A stretch of 64,000 nucleotides of DNA. Origin: [Ruminococcus] torques ATCC 27756 (GTDB taxonomy: Bacteria; Bacillota; Clostridia; Lachnospirales; Lachnospiraceae). Where the stretch lies: positions 61,296-125,295 of the forward strand of contig NZ_DS264346.1 in assembly GCF_000153925.1 (NCBI RefSeq), read 5' to 3'. The notes beneath the pieces were generated by a model, which made no database searches, was not told where the DNA came from, and saw only the letters and a program-made list of their open reading frames with translations. Made by a program: the position numbers and the translations under genes. Positions 9,301 through 16,724 of this stretch are shown piece by piece (positions within the stretch are counted from its first letter, which is position 1; the number at the start of each line of letters is the position of its first letter).

Positions 9301-11181
9301 GCTAAGAATGATATTACTTTAAAGAAAGATCAGTATATCGGCTTAAAATTAGACCGCATTCATGAGATTAAAGATATTCAGAAGAATCTTGAAAATGCAG
9401 ACAAGCTTACCCTTGAAACATCTCTCAATGCATATGAGTGGACAACATATGATGCAAAGAAACCGGGAGATGCAAGATATATCAGACTGATCAACAAGAC
9501 GAATGATGATGTGAAATTCAATTTGAAACAATTCGTTGTAAATACGGTAGAGTTCAAAGAAAAATCACTGCATTCAAAAAGCGGAAATTATACGATCACA
9601 GATCCTGAGAAAGCGTTCGACGGAAACAGAGCAACAGAGGCTGTTTATCAGACATCACAGAACGAAGGCGTTTGGTTCGTATACGATCTCGGACAGACAA
9701 TCCACTTCGATAAGTTCAAAGCTGTCTGCGAGGATAGCGAGCATGACTATATCAGACATGGTAAATTCTCTGTATCTACAGACGGAGAGACATGGGAAGA
9801 AATCATGACTCTCGGTTCACAGGATGGACCAAATAACGGAGAAGCGAATGATACTGACGAGATCGGCGCTGTACTTCCGAATCATGAAACTTCTTATAAT
9901 ACAAAAGAAGCAACAAATATTAACAAAGATGCACGTTACCTGAAATTCGAGGTAACAAGAACAAAAGTCGGTTCTGACAAGTGGGTTCGCTTCAGCGAGC
10001 TTGAGATCAATGACGGAGCGTATGTTCCGAGCGAAAACGATCCGACATATGAAAGCTCATGTCTCGATACACAAAACGGAAAATTCTCTTATATGTCAGA
10101 TATGAATCTTGCGACATCATTTGTTCCGGCAGAAAAGAGCGGAAACCTTGTTTATCATGTATCAGAGAAGAATGACCGCAATAAGATTAAGATTGTCCAG
10201 AGAGCAGATTCGATTTCAAATGCAACTGTAAGTGTGAGAACATTAGCAGAAGCAGATACATGGAAACCTGTCGGAACACTGGGCAAGACAGTGAATGAGT
10301 TTGTTCTTCCGAATGAGACAGTGCTTCTTGATGTGAAAATTGAGTGGTCAGATGCTAAGGTCGGCATTATAGAGATGTTCCTTTCAAAAACAGATGCTCC
10401 GACACCGGAAGTAAAAGAATGGACAGTGACACTTGACGGAAAAGAAGTAAAAGTAAAAGACGGAGAGAAACTGACGAAACCGGCAGATCCGACAAAAGAG
10501 GGATACAAATTCCTCGGATGGTTTGTAGGAGATAAAGAGTTTAACTTCGATACACCAATCACAGAAGAACTGAACGGTATTAAGATCGAAGCTCGTTTTG
10601 AGAAGATCGACACACCGACACCGGAAGAGAAATTTTGGACAGTGACACTTGACGGAAACGAAGTGAAAGTAAAAGACGGAGAAAAACTGACGAAACCGGC
10701 AGATCCGACAAAAGAAGGATATAAATTCCTCGGATGGTTTGTAGGAGATAAGGAGTTTAACTTCGATACACCGATCACAGAAGAACTGAACGGTATTAAG
10801 ATCGAAGCTCGTTTTGAGAAGATCGACACACCGACACCGGGTGAAAAAGAATGGACAGTGACACTTAACGGAAAAGAAGTCAGAGTAAAAGACGGAGAAA
10901 AACTGACAAAACCGGCAGACCCGACAAAAGAGGGATACAAATTCCTCGGATGGTTTGTGGGAGATAAGAAGTTTAACTTCGACACACCAATCACAAAAGA
11001 ACTGAACGGTATTAAGATTGAGGCTCGTTTTGAGAAAATAAAAGATGAGCCACAGCAGCCGAACAAAGGCGGAGCAGTTCAGACAGGTGATACAACAAAC
11101 ATAGCGCTGTGGATTGCATGTCTTGGTATAGCAGGCGCTGCAGTTGCTGTAACTCTTAGATCACGCAGAAAACGTTCTTAA
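6364..11181 (+). CDS. Secreted GH84 beta-N-acetylglucosaminidase (NagJ/hyaluronidase type) with several CBM32 domains
   Basis: 1605 residues. Signal peptide 1-34 (cut after VQA). A GH20b-like N-terminal domain (about 45-185) is followed by the GH84 barrel starting at RGFIEGYYGLPW (197-208). The paired catalytic aspartates are in GVLGDD (Asp311, Asp312), equivalent to the substrate-assisted pair of clostridial NagJ. Three F5/8C (CBM32-like) domains lie at about 660-800, 810-940 and 1065-1220. Three 72-residue repeats of the InlB B-repeat/Flg_new type (KDGEKLTKP, then GYKFLGWFV) follow, then AVQTGD, a hydrophobic helix and RRKRS, an atypical wall-sorting tail. The likely role is release of terminal beta-GlcNAc from mucin O-glycans or similar host glycans outside the cell. 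ATG follows AGAGGGAAATGT. It sits beside another glycosidase, suggesting joint glycan foraging. Confidence 0.92.
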   Translation: MRKRMKTVRGLWAGLLAAAVVLTSAAPSALTVQAEEADAVQTAEVSGVEYQIYPTPHEMTYQDGGFDIGEVNIVYENGVDDVTKNRMTEVLSIKGKSESAAVTNAKVDGKTNILAGIYGSDGYVDKYVKEHYTVDKSLFDHHGSYFLASNKGEIVILGLDTDAVFYGITSLKHIFNQMDGTTIRNFEMRDYADVNIRGFIEGYYGLPWSNEDRMSLMRFGGDYKMTSYIFAPKDDEYHKGKWRDLYPEEELAKIKEMVKVGNDSKCRFVWTAHPFMGGFNQAQADQEIQALLRKFDQLYDAGVRQFGVLGDDVGSLPRTIVINMMTKVSEWAKKKGDVYDTVFCPAGYNHSWQSGGTGGNYAELNEYDKGFPEDIKIFWTGEAVCKPIEQVTLDHFRTHRTTDGQKRRAPLFWLNWPVNDINHGRLMMGKGVQLKTDVNPEDLAGAVTNPMQESEVSKPAIFAVADYSWNIAGFNMDKSWADSFAYIDENASEELHTLAKHMSNPEPNGHGLVLPESEEIQGLINTYKTQLAAGNVEEATTTQLVAEMTTIIEACDGFHAKSKNEAMKAEILPFTNSLKDLCTAIRSFAQAQDAMQKNDMQSAFDLYMAGSGSYATSQTYTKEMYNASPAVVTPGSTHLIPLAKTLEAALSDPMNDYVAGDVERPLKITAEASFQTWQSGKPADIIDGNSGTYAWYNGAEGVGQYYQVNFSKPTTIYGVHIENGAGKEKPDDTFGYAKLKYQAEGSDEWKELENGKEYGPYAAKVDVAGLEIENVTAVRYECSRVGGSGKWPSMREFKVDLQPGAADTFTKEVIRTTEGWTVYNNGNENNAIDGDEGTSVHYNVRQGDPTNGDSMIAGDYFGVKLSEKITLGKIKIVQGNNDTHADYMQNCDLEWSVDGQKWTKIATFENKRTIEIDVSDKDIQAQYVRIKNNATQKNWFAIREFDVDSKVWFNSKVYTNVDAYKEYRANLLDESAEIEAKNDITLKKDQYIGLKLDRIHEIKDIQKNLENADKLTLETSLNAYEWTTYDAKKPGDARYIRLINKTNDDVKFNLKQFVVNTVEFKEKSLHSKSGNYTITDPEKAFDGNRATEAVYQTSQNEGVWFVYDLGQTIHFDKFKAVCEDSEHDYIRHGKFSVSTDGETWEEIMTLGSQDGPNNGEANDTDEIGAVLPNHETSYNTKEATNINKDARYLKFEVTRTKVGSDKWVRFSELEINDGAYVPSENDPTYESSCLDTQNGKFSYMSDMNLATSFVPAEKSGNLVYHVSEKNDRNKIKIVQRADSISNATVSVRTLAEADTWKPVGTLGKTVNEFVLPNETVLLDVKIEWSDAKVGIIEMFLSKTDAPTPEVKEWTVTLDGKEVKVKDGEKLTKPADPTKEGYKFLGWFVGDKEFNFDTPITEELNGIKIEARFEKIDTPTPEEKFWTVTLDGNEVKVKDGEKLTKPADPTKEGYKFLGWFVGDKEFNFDTPITEELNGIKIEARFEKIDTPTPGEKEWTVTLNGKEVRVKDGEKLTKPADPTKEGYKFLGWFVGDKKFNFDTPITKELNGIKIEARFEKIKDEPQQPNKGGAVQTGDTTNIALWIACLGIAGAAVAVTLRSRRKRS
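10420..11046 (+). repeat. Three 216-bp tandem repeats (InlB B-repeat/Flg_new type)
   Basis: Units start at the Trp codon of a WTVTL motif at 10420, 10636 and 10852, an exact 216-bp (72-codon) period. They are nearly identical in DNA, so recent duplication or homogenisation is likely. They form a stalk between the CBMs and the wall anchor. Confidence 0.9.
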
Positions 11182-11242
11182 TGAAACGGTTGTTTTGATT
11201 GACGAACGGTGATCAGTTATAAAAAGTAAAATACAGATTTTT

Positions 11243-11274
11243 CTGCCGGCAGGATTTATCCTGCCGGCAGTTTT
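11243..11274 (+). terminator. Intrinsic terminator after the GH84 gene
   Basis: CTGCCGGCAGGAT (11243-11255) and ATCCTGCCGGCAG (11258-11270) form a 13-bp perfect inverted repeat with a very short loop, followed by TTTT. Confidence 0.85.
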
Positions 11275-11415
11275 GCAGTGTGGATTAAAGATAAAACAAT
11301 AGAATATGGAACGTAAGAAATGTTTTCAAAAAAGCTATAAAAAATGAGCTTTAAAAAATCGTAAAAAACTGTAAAAAATTTTAGTAAAAAAATTGACAGA
11401 ATAAGAAAAAAAGAC

Positions 11416-11444
11416 TTGCAATTATAAAAGTTATATGATAATAT
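11416..11444 (+). promoter_or_regulatory. Promoter of the tRNA pair
   Basis: TTGCAA (11416-11421), a 17-bp spacer and TAATAT (11439-11444) precede tRNA-Glu by about 35 nt. Confidence 0.6.
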
Positions 11445-11478
11445 TAAAAACGGTTCTGCTACAGAACTAGAAAACAAT

Positions 11479-11550
11479 GGCCCCGTGGTCAAGCGGTTAA
11501 GACATCGCCCTTTCACGGCGGTAACACGGGTTCGATTCCCGTCGGGGTCA
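11479..11550 (+). tRNA. tRNA-Glu (TTC)
   Basis: A full cloverleaf can be drawn: acceptor GGCCCCG/CGGGGTC (one G-T pair), anticodon stem TCGCC/GGCGG with loop CTTTCAC (anticodon TTC), and T arm ACGGG-TTCGATT-CCCGT. The discriminator is A and CCA is not encoded. No terminator separates it from the tRNA-Cys gene, so the two are probably co-transcribed. Confidence 0.95.
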
Positions 11551-11624
11551 TTTATCGTTCGGACAACAGAAGTATTGTTGCGAAAAGAATGATAAAACTA
11601 TGCATATTATTTTACTATGTGTAG

Positions 11625-11641
11625 TATATATATATATATAT
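11625..11641. repeat. TA dinucleotide tract between the tRNAs
   Basis: About eight TA units immediately before tRNA-Cys. It can also supply a TATATA -10-like element. A simple repeat, prone to length change. Confidence 0.7.
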
Positions 11642-11647
11642 GAATAA

Positions 11648-11719
11648 GGCGCAGTAGCCAAGTGGTAAGGCGTGGGTCTGCAACACCCTGATTCACCGGT
11701 TCAAATCCGGTCTGCGCCT
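11648..11719 (+). tRNA. tRNA-Cys (GCA)
   Basis: Acceptor GGCGCAG/CTGCGCC, anticodon loop CTGCAAC (anticodon GCA) and T arm CCGG-TTCAAAT-CCGG. The discriminator is U, as expected for Cys. CCA is not encoded, consistent with the cca gene at 35848. Confidence 0.95.
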
Positions 11720-11727
11720 CTTGAGAG

Positions 11728-11762
11728 ATCCCGAAAGACTAATGTTTTTCGGGATTCTTTTT
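11728..11762 (+). terminator. Intrinsic terminator after the tRNAs
   Basis: ATCCCGAAA (11728-11736) pairs with TTTCGGGAT (11747-11755), then a T-rich tail. Confidence 0.85.
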
Positions 11763-11783
11763 TGCAAAAGGCGAGCGGCACAA

Positions 11784-11831
11784 CTGTCTTGTCATTTGTA
11801 AACTCAAGTGTTATAATGAGCATCACGACAG
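11784..11831 (+). promoter_or_regulatory. nadA operon promoter, with possible NiaR half-sites
   Basis: TTGTCA (11789-11794), a 17-bp spacer and TATAAT (11812-11817) make a strong sigma-A-type promoter. CTGTC (11784-11788) and GACAG (11827-11831) form an inverted pair that brackets it. Because the operon encodes a NiaR-type repressor, these could be operator half-sites, but that part is inference. Confidence 0.65.
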
Positions 11832-11872
11832 AAACAAAGGCGTATGGATTTCATGCGGGAAAGGGTATACGA

Positions 11873-12778
11873 ATGACGATTAGAGAAGAGATCGAACAGT
11901 TGAAGAAGGAAAAAAACGCGGTCATACTGGCGCATTATTATGTAAGACCGGAAGTTCAGGAAATTGCAGATTATATCGGCGATTCTTTTTACCTGAGCAA
12001 GGTGGCAGTAGAGTTGGAGGAGCAGACGATTGTGTTCTGCGGCGTTTCGTTTATGGGCGAAAGTGCGAAAGTGCTGAATCCTCAGAAGACGGTTCTTATG
12101 CCGGATGCAAAAGCGGACTGTGCGATGGCGCATATGGCAGATGAGGAGACGATCCGTGCGATGCGGAAGAAGTATGATGATCTTGCGGTTGTCTGCTATA
12201 TTAATTCAACGGCAGAACTGAAAAGATTATCGGATGTATGCGTAACTTCGGCAAATGCGGTTCGGATTGTAAAGGCACTTCCTAACAAAAACATTTTCTT
12301 TATTCCGGATAGAAATCTGGCGCATTTTGTGGCGGAGCAGACGCCGGAGAAGAATTTTGTATACAACGAAGGATATTGTCCGATTCACGAGACGGTAAAA
12401 ATAGAGGAATTAAAGCAGGCGAAAGCGGAGCATCCGGAAGCGGAAGTGCTGACGCATCCTGAATGTCCGAAGTCGCTTCTTGATCTTTCGGATTATATCG
12501 GAAGCACGTCCGGCATTATTGATCGTGTGGGAAAGAGCGACGCTGAGGAATTTATCATCTGCACGGAAAACGGTGTGAGATATGAGCTTGAAAAAAGATA
12601 TCCGAATAAAAAGTTCTATTTTACAAAAACAGAACCGGTCTGTGAAGATATGAAAATGATCACTCTGGAAAAGATCGCTCATGTTTTGAGAACAGGTGAA
12701 AATGAAGTTCAGATGGACGAAGCTCTTCGTGCCGAATCAAAGAAACCGTTGGAAAAGATGCTTGATCTGGCAAAATAA
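11873..12778 (+). CDS. nadA: Quinolinate synthase
   Basis: 301 residues. NadA condenses iminoaspartate with dihydroxyacetone phosphate to quinolinate, the second step of de novo NAD synthesis in the cytosol, using a [4Fe-4S] cluster. The three expected cluster cysteines are visible: Cys83 (ADCAMA), Cys169 (EGYCPIH) and Cys257 (PVCEDM), spaced as in the family. I chose ATG 11873 because conserved sequence (ILAHYYVRPEVQ) begins just after it. The open frame extends upstream to 11672, but that part overlaps tRNA-Cys, the terminator and the promoter. First gene of nadA-nadB/C-niaR. Confidence 0.95.
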   Translation: MTIREEIEQLKKEKNAVILAHYYVRPEVQEIADYIGDSFYLSKVAVELEEQTIVFCGVSFMGESAKVLNPQKTVLMPDAKADCAMAHMADEETIRAMRKKYDDLAVVCYINSTAELKRLSDVCVTSANAVRIVKALPNKNIFFIPDRNLAHFVAEQTPEKNFVYNEGYCPIHETVKIEELKQAKAEHPEAEVLTHPECPKSLLDLSDYIGSTSGIIDRVGKSDAEEFIICTENGVRYELEKRYPNKKFYFTKTEPVCEDMKMITLEKIAHVLRTGENEVQMDEALRAESKKPLEKMLDLAK

Positions 12779-12845
12779 CAGGTGAAAATGAAAGATATAA
12801 TTAAGGAATAGTAAGGTAAGATTAGGGGCGCTAAGGGAAGTGGAT

Positions 12846-14981
12846 ATGGAAAAAATAAAAGAAAAACAAGATCAGGTCGATGTGGTCATTGTCGGAACAG
12901 GAGTCGCAGGATTATTTGCGGCATTGAATCTGCCGCGTGATTTTAAAATTATGATGATTACCAAAGCGGATCTGGAGAGCAGCGATTCATTTTTGGCACA
13001 GGGCGGAATCTGCGTTTTGCGCGATGAAAGTGATTATGACAGTTATTTTGAAGATACGATGCGTGCGGGGCATTATGAGAACCGAAAAGAATCGGTCGAT
13101 ATTATGATCCGCAGTTCGCAGGAGATCATCAGGGAACTGATCGGGTACGGCGTTGAATTTGAACGCAGGACAGAGCATAGTGATGATGTCATCGGTGACA
13201 GTGATATTTCTCGTACATATGAGTATACAAGAGAAGGGGCGCATTCAAGTCCGAGGATTTTATTTCATGAGGATATTACAGGAAAAGAAATTACGGGAAA
13301 ACTTTTGGCGCGGGTGAAAGAGCTTGACAATGTAGAGATTTTTGAATATACGACAATGACGGATATTATAGAGGAAGGCGGAGTATGCAGAGGCGTTGTC
13401 ATGCAGGAACAAGACGGAACGAGCCGGGCAGTTCGCTCAGCGTATACGATCGTTGCAAGCGGCGGAATCGGAGGATTGTACCGTCATTCCACAAATTTTC
13501 CGCATTTGACGGGAGATGCTCTTGAAATTGCGAAAAAACACGGAATCAGACTGGAACATACCGATTATGTTCAGATTCATCCGACAACGCTTTATTCTAA
13601 GAAGCCGGGGCGGAGATTTCTGATTTCGGAATCAGTGCGGGGAGAAGGAGCTGTTCTGCTTGATAAAGAGGGAAATCGTTTTGTAAATGAATTGCTTCCG
13701 CGGGATGTCGTTACAAAAGCGATTCGCGAACAGATGGAAAAAGACGGAACAGATCATGTGTGGCTGTCTATGGAGAATATAGGAACAGAGTCGATATTGA
13801 GTCATTTTCCGAATATATACAGACGTTGTAAAGAAGAAGGGTACGATGTGACGAAAGAGCCGATTCCGGTTGTTCCGGCTCAGCATTATTTTATGGGAGG
13901 CATCTGGGTGGACAGCGATAGTCAGACTTCTATGGAACGGTTATTTGCGGCAGGAGAGACGAGCTGCAACGGAGTTCACGGAGCAAATCGTCTGGCAAGC
14001 AATTCTTTGCTGGAAAGCCTTGTGTTCGCAAAAAGGGCGGCGCAGAAGATCGGAAGAGAAAAAACGGATACCGCCGCAAAGCAGGCGGGAGAGAACGAAA
14101 AAAGGAGTGGAAACGTGAATAAAATTACAATGAAATTACAGGCCGATCATTTGATCATGGAGGCATTAAAAGAAGATATTTCAAGTGAAGATGTCAGTAC
14201 AAACGCAGTGATGAAAGAAGCCGTTCCGGGAGAGGTTGACCTGATCTGCAAAGAGGACGGGATTATTGCTGGACTGGACGTATTTTCAAGGGTGTTTGAA
14301 CTTTTAGATGAAAATACGAAAACAGAGCTTTACTGTAAGGACGGAGATGAGGTAAAATCAGGACAGCTTATGGGAAAGGTGAAGGGCGATATCAGAGTGC
14401 TTCTTTCCGGCGAGCGTGTGGCTCTTAATTATCTGCAAAGAATGAGCGGGATCGCAACATATACACATTCTGTGGCAAAACTTCTGGAAGGTACGAAAAC
14501 GAAACTTTTAGATACGAGGAAAACGACGCCGAATATGCGTGTTTTTGAGAAGTATGCAGTTACGACAGGCGGCGGATATAATCACAGATATAATCTGTCG
14601 GACGGAGTTTTGCTGAAGGATAATCACATCGGAGCGGCAGGAGGAGTTGCACAGGCTGTAAAAATGGCGAAGGAATATGCGCCGTTTGTCCGCAAGATTG
14701 AGATTGAAGTGGAAACTCTCGACATGGTAAAAGAGGCTGTAGAGGCAGGCGCAGATATTATCATGCTTGATAATATGACGACAGAAGAAATGCAGGAAGC
14801 AATCAGAATCATTGACGGAAGAGCTGAAACGGAATGTTCGGGAAATGTAACGAAAGAGAATATTGCACGTCTGACAGGTCTTGGCGTTGATTATATTTCA
14901 AGCGGAGCTTTAACACATTCTTCTCCGATACTTGACATTTCGATGAAAAACCTGCATCCTGTTAAGGAGGATGTCAGATGA
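12846..14981 (+). CDS. nadB-nadC: L-aspartate oxidase fused to nicotinate-nucleotide pyrophosphorylase (NadB-NadC)
   Basis: 711 residues in one frame. Residues 1 to about 410 are a NadB-type flavoprotein: FAD motif GTGVAGLFAALN, SFLAQGGI, and a GAxRLASNSLLESLVF block. The long C-terminal helical domain of E. coli-type NadB is absent. From about residue 424 on is a complete NadC (type II phosphoribosyltransferase): LDTRKTTPNMR, then GGGYNHRYNLSDGVLLKDNH, then IMLDNM. Together they oxidise aspartate to iminoaspartate and convert quinolinate plus PRPP to nicotinate mononucleotide. ATG 12846 is preferred to GTG 12840 because AGGGAAG then has usable spacing. The linker is low-complexity (about 398-424), and an internal Shine-Dalgarno plus GTG survives at the junction. 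The stop overlaps the niaR start (ATGA). Confidence 0.93.
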   Translation: MEKIKEKQDQVDVVIVGTGVAGLFAALNLPRDFKIMMITKADLESSDSFLAQGGICVLRDESDYDSYFEDTMRAGHYENRKESVDIMIRSSQEIIRELIGYGVEFERRTEHSDDVIGDSDISRTYEYTREGAHSSPRILFHEDITGKEITGKLLARVKELDNVEIFEYTTMTDIIEEGGVCRGVVMQEQDGTSRAVRSAYTIVASGGIGGLYRHSTNFPHLTGDALEIAKKHGIRLEHTDYVQIHPTTLYSKKPGRRFLISESVRGEGAVLLDKEGNRFVNELLPRDVVTKAIREQMEKDGTDHVWLSMENIGTESILSHFPNIYRRCKEEGYDVTKEPIPVVPAQHYFMGGIWVDSDSQTSMERLFAAGETSCNGVHGANRLASNSLLESLVFAKRAAQKIGREKTDTAAKQAGENEKRSGNVNKITMKLQADHLIMEALKEDISSEDVSTNAVMKEAVPGEVDLICKEDGIIAGLDVFSRVFELLDENTKTELYCKDGDEVKSGQLMGKVKGDIRVLLSGERVALNYLQRMSGIATYTHSVAKLLEGTKTKLLDTRKTTPNMRVFEKYAVTTGGGYNHRYNLSDGVLLKDNHIGAAGGVAQAVKMAKEYAPFVRKIEIEVETLDMVKEAVEAGADIIMLDNMTTEEMQEAIRIIDGRAETECSGNVTKENIARLTGLGVDYISSGALTHSSPILDISMKNLHPVKEDVR
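14102..14117 (+). promoter_or_regulatory. Internal ribosome binding site and GTG at the nadB/nadC junction
   Basis: AAGGAG (14102-14107), 7 nt, then GTG (14115-14117), in frame with the fusion. Starting here would give a free 288-residue NadC, the normal family length. It looks like the former nadC start retained after loss of the nadB stop codon, and may still be used. Confidence 0.6.
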
Positions 14982-15493
14982 CAGGCTCTGACAGAAGAAA
15001 ACAGATTGTAGATCAGATCAGAAACAGCACGACGCCTGTTGCGGGGAAAGTTTTGGCGGCGGCATATGACGTAAGCCGTCAGGTGATCGTGCAGGACATA
15101 GCGCTTATACGGGCAGCCGGATATGATATCATCTCTACGAACAGGGGATATATTATCAATGAGCCGGCAGCAGTAAGCCGTGTGTTCAAAGTGAAGCATA
15201 CAGATGCGCAGGTTGAAGAAGAGCTGACAGAGATCATCGATCTGGGCGGGATCGTGCGCAATGTGATGGTCAACCACAGAGTTTACGGGCATATGGAAGC
15301 TGAGATCAACATTACATCCCGCAGAAAAGTGACGGAATTTATGGATGATATTCAGAACGGAAAGTCGAGTCCGCTGAAAAATATTACTTCGGATTATCAT
15401 TACCATAAAGTAGAAGCTGACAGTGAAGAGACATTGGATCTGATTGAGGATATGTTGAGAAATAAGGGATTTCTTGTGGAGGATCGCGGTTAG
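14978..15493 (+). CDS. niaR: Nicotinate-responsive NAD biosynthesis repressor NiaR
   Basis: 171 residues. An HTH_11 winged-helix domain (about 1-60: VAGKVLAAAYDVSRQVIVQD) is followed by a 3H domain with histidines at HTDAQ, NHRVYGHME and DYHYHK, the metal/niacin-binding fold of NiaR (YrxA). NiaR represses NAD synthesis and niacin transport genes when nicotinate is plentiful. The start overlaps the nadB/C stop by 4 nt, with AAGGAGG ideally placed upstream. Being the third gene of the operon it controls makes autoregulation likely. Confidence 0.9.
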   Translation: MTGSDRRKQIVDQIRNSTTPVAGKVLAAAYDVSRQVIVQDIALIRAAGYDIISTNRGYIINEPAAVSRVFKVKHTDAQVEEELTEIIDLGGIVRNVMVNHRVYGHMEAEINITSRRKVTEFMDDIQNGKSSPLKNITSDYHYHKVEADSEETLDLIEDMLRNKGFLVEDRG

Positions 15494-15527
15494 ATCATTG
15501 AAAGCGAATACGGGCAGAGGTTGGAAG

Positions 15528-16724
15528 ATGAAAGAAATTTTTGAGTTGCTGAAACAAGTTTTAAACAGAGAATTTATCCGTGCGGTGCTCAGCAATCCGA
15601 GGACGAAGGACGGCGTCGTGAAAGCGAAAGTCCGTCCTCTTGAGAAAAACGGCGATTTCATGTTTCAGGTAGAAAAGTTTACGAAGACGCAGGCGTTTCA
15701 TGAAAACATAAACTGCAAAGATGCAGCGGAAATACTGGCAGGTCATATGGAAAATTTCCGGCAGATGCAGATCGAGACTGTTCAGGCGGAATATACGGTT
15801 CTTGTGAGCAAGAAAGGAAAAATTTCGATCAAGCGGAAAAACCGAAAAAGCGCGGCGCCTCCGGCAGAGCTTTCACATGACAGGAAGAAACGCTATATAT
15901 TAGAAGAAGGAACTTTTGTTCCGTTTTTAAATGATCTCGGAGTTATGACAGAAGAAGGGAAGATCGTTCGGACGAAAACGGATAAGTTTCGTCAGATCAA
16001 CCGTTTTCTTGAATTTATAGAAGATATCCTTCCACAGCTTGACAAAGGACGTGAATTGACAATTCTCGATTTCGGCTGTGGAAAATCATACCTTACGTTT
16101 GCGATGTATTATTATTTGAAAGAACTGAAAGGGTTTGACATTCATGTGATCGGACTCGATCTGAAGGAAGATGTGATTCGCCGGTGTAGCGGACTTGCAA
16201 AAAAATATGGGTATGAGAAACTGCATTTTCTCGTAGGAGATATTGCGGATTATGAAGGAGTGAACGAGGTGGATGTCGTCGTGACGCTTCATGCATGTGA
16301 TACGGCGACAGATTATGCGCTTGCAAAAGCGATCGGTTGGAATGCCAAAGTTATATTATCGGTTCCGTGCTGTCAGCACGAAGTGAACGGACAATTCGCG
16401 AAAGCGGATAAGACGCAGTGTTATGACGGATGTCTGGATCCGATCATGGATTACGGACTTTTGAGGGAGAGGTTTGCGGCGCTTGTGACGGACGGATTGA
16501 GAGCAAAATATTTAGAAGCTGCGGGATATGATACGCAGGTACTTGAGTTTATCGATATGGAGCACACTCCGAAAAATATTTTGCTTCGGGCGGTCAGAGC
16601 GGATGAGAAAAGAGTTACGAAAAAAAGCGCGGGAACAGCGATTGAAAAATGTGAACGTTTTTTGCAGATAGAGCCGACGTTGGGGAGATTGTTGGCAGAT
16701 AAAGGGGAGAATTACAAAGAATGA
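15528..16724 (+). CDS. Class I SAM-dependent methyltransferase, substrate unknown
   Basis: 398 residues. The C-terminal half has a Rossmann methyltransferase core: LDFGCGKSYLTF (motif I), VIGLDLKEDVI, and VVTLHACDTATDYAL with a downstream VPCCQHE cysteine pair. The N-terminal about 150 residues are basic and of unknown fold. The family is widespread in Firmicutes, and an RNA or rRNA substrate is often supposed, but nothing here proves it. ATG 15528 is chosen for the GAGGTTGGAAG site; the frame also opens at 15474, inside niaR. It overlaps the next gene by 4 nt (ATGA) and likely continues the NAD operon transcript. Confidence 0.75.
   Translation: MKEIFELLKQVLNREFIRAVLSNPRTKDGVVKAKVRPLEKNGDFMFQVEKFTKTQAFHENINCKDAAEILAGHMENFRQMQIETVQAEYTVLVSKKGKISIKRKNRKSAAPPAELSHDRKKRYILEEGTFVPFLNDLGVMTEEGKIVRTKTDKFRQINRFLEFIEDILPQLDKGRELTILDFGCGKSYLTFAMYYYLKELKGFDIHVIGLDLKEDVIRRCSGLAKKYGYEKLHFLVGDIADYEGVNEVDVVVTLHACDTATDYALAKAIGWNAKVILSVPCCQHEVNGQFAKADKTQCYDGCLDPIMDYGLLRERFAALVTDGLRAKYLEAAGYDTQVLEFIDMEHTPKNILLRAVRADEKRVTKKSAGTAIEKCERFLQIEPTLGRLLADKGENYKE

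Noticed and set aside
11672..11872. Upstream extension of the nadA reading frame.
   Set aside because: It runs through tRNA-Cys, a terminator and the nadA promoter; conserved sequence starts at 11873.
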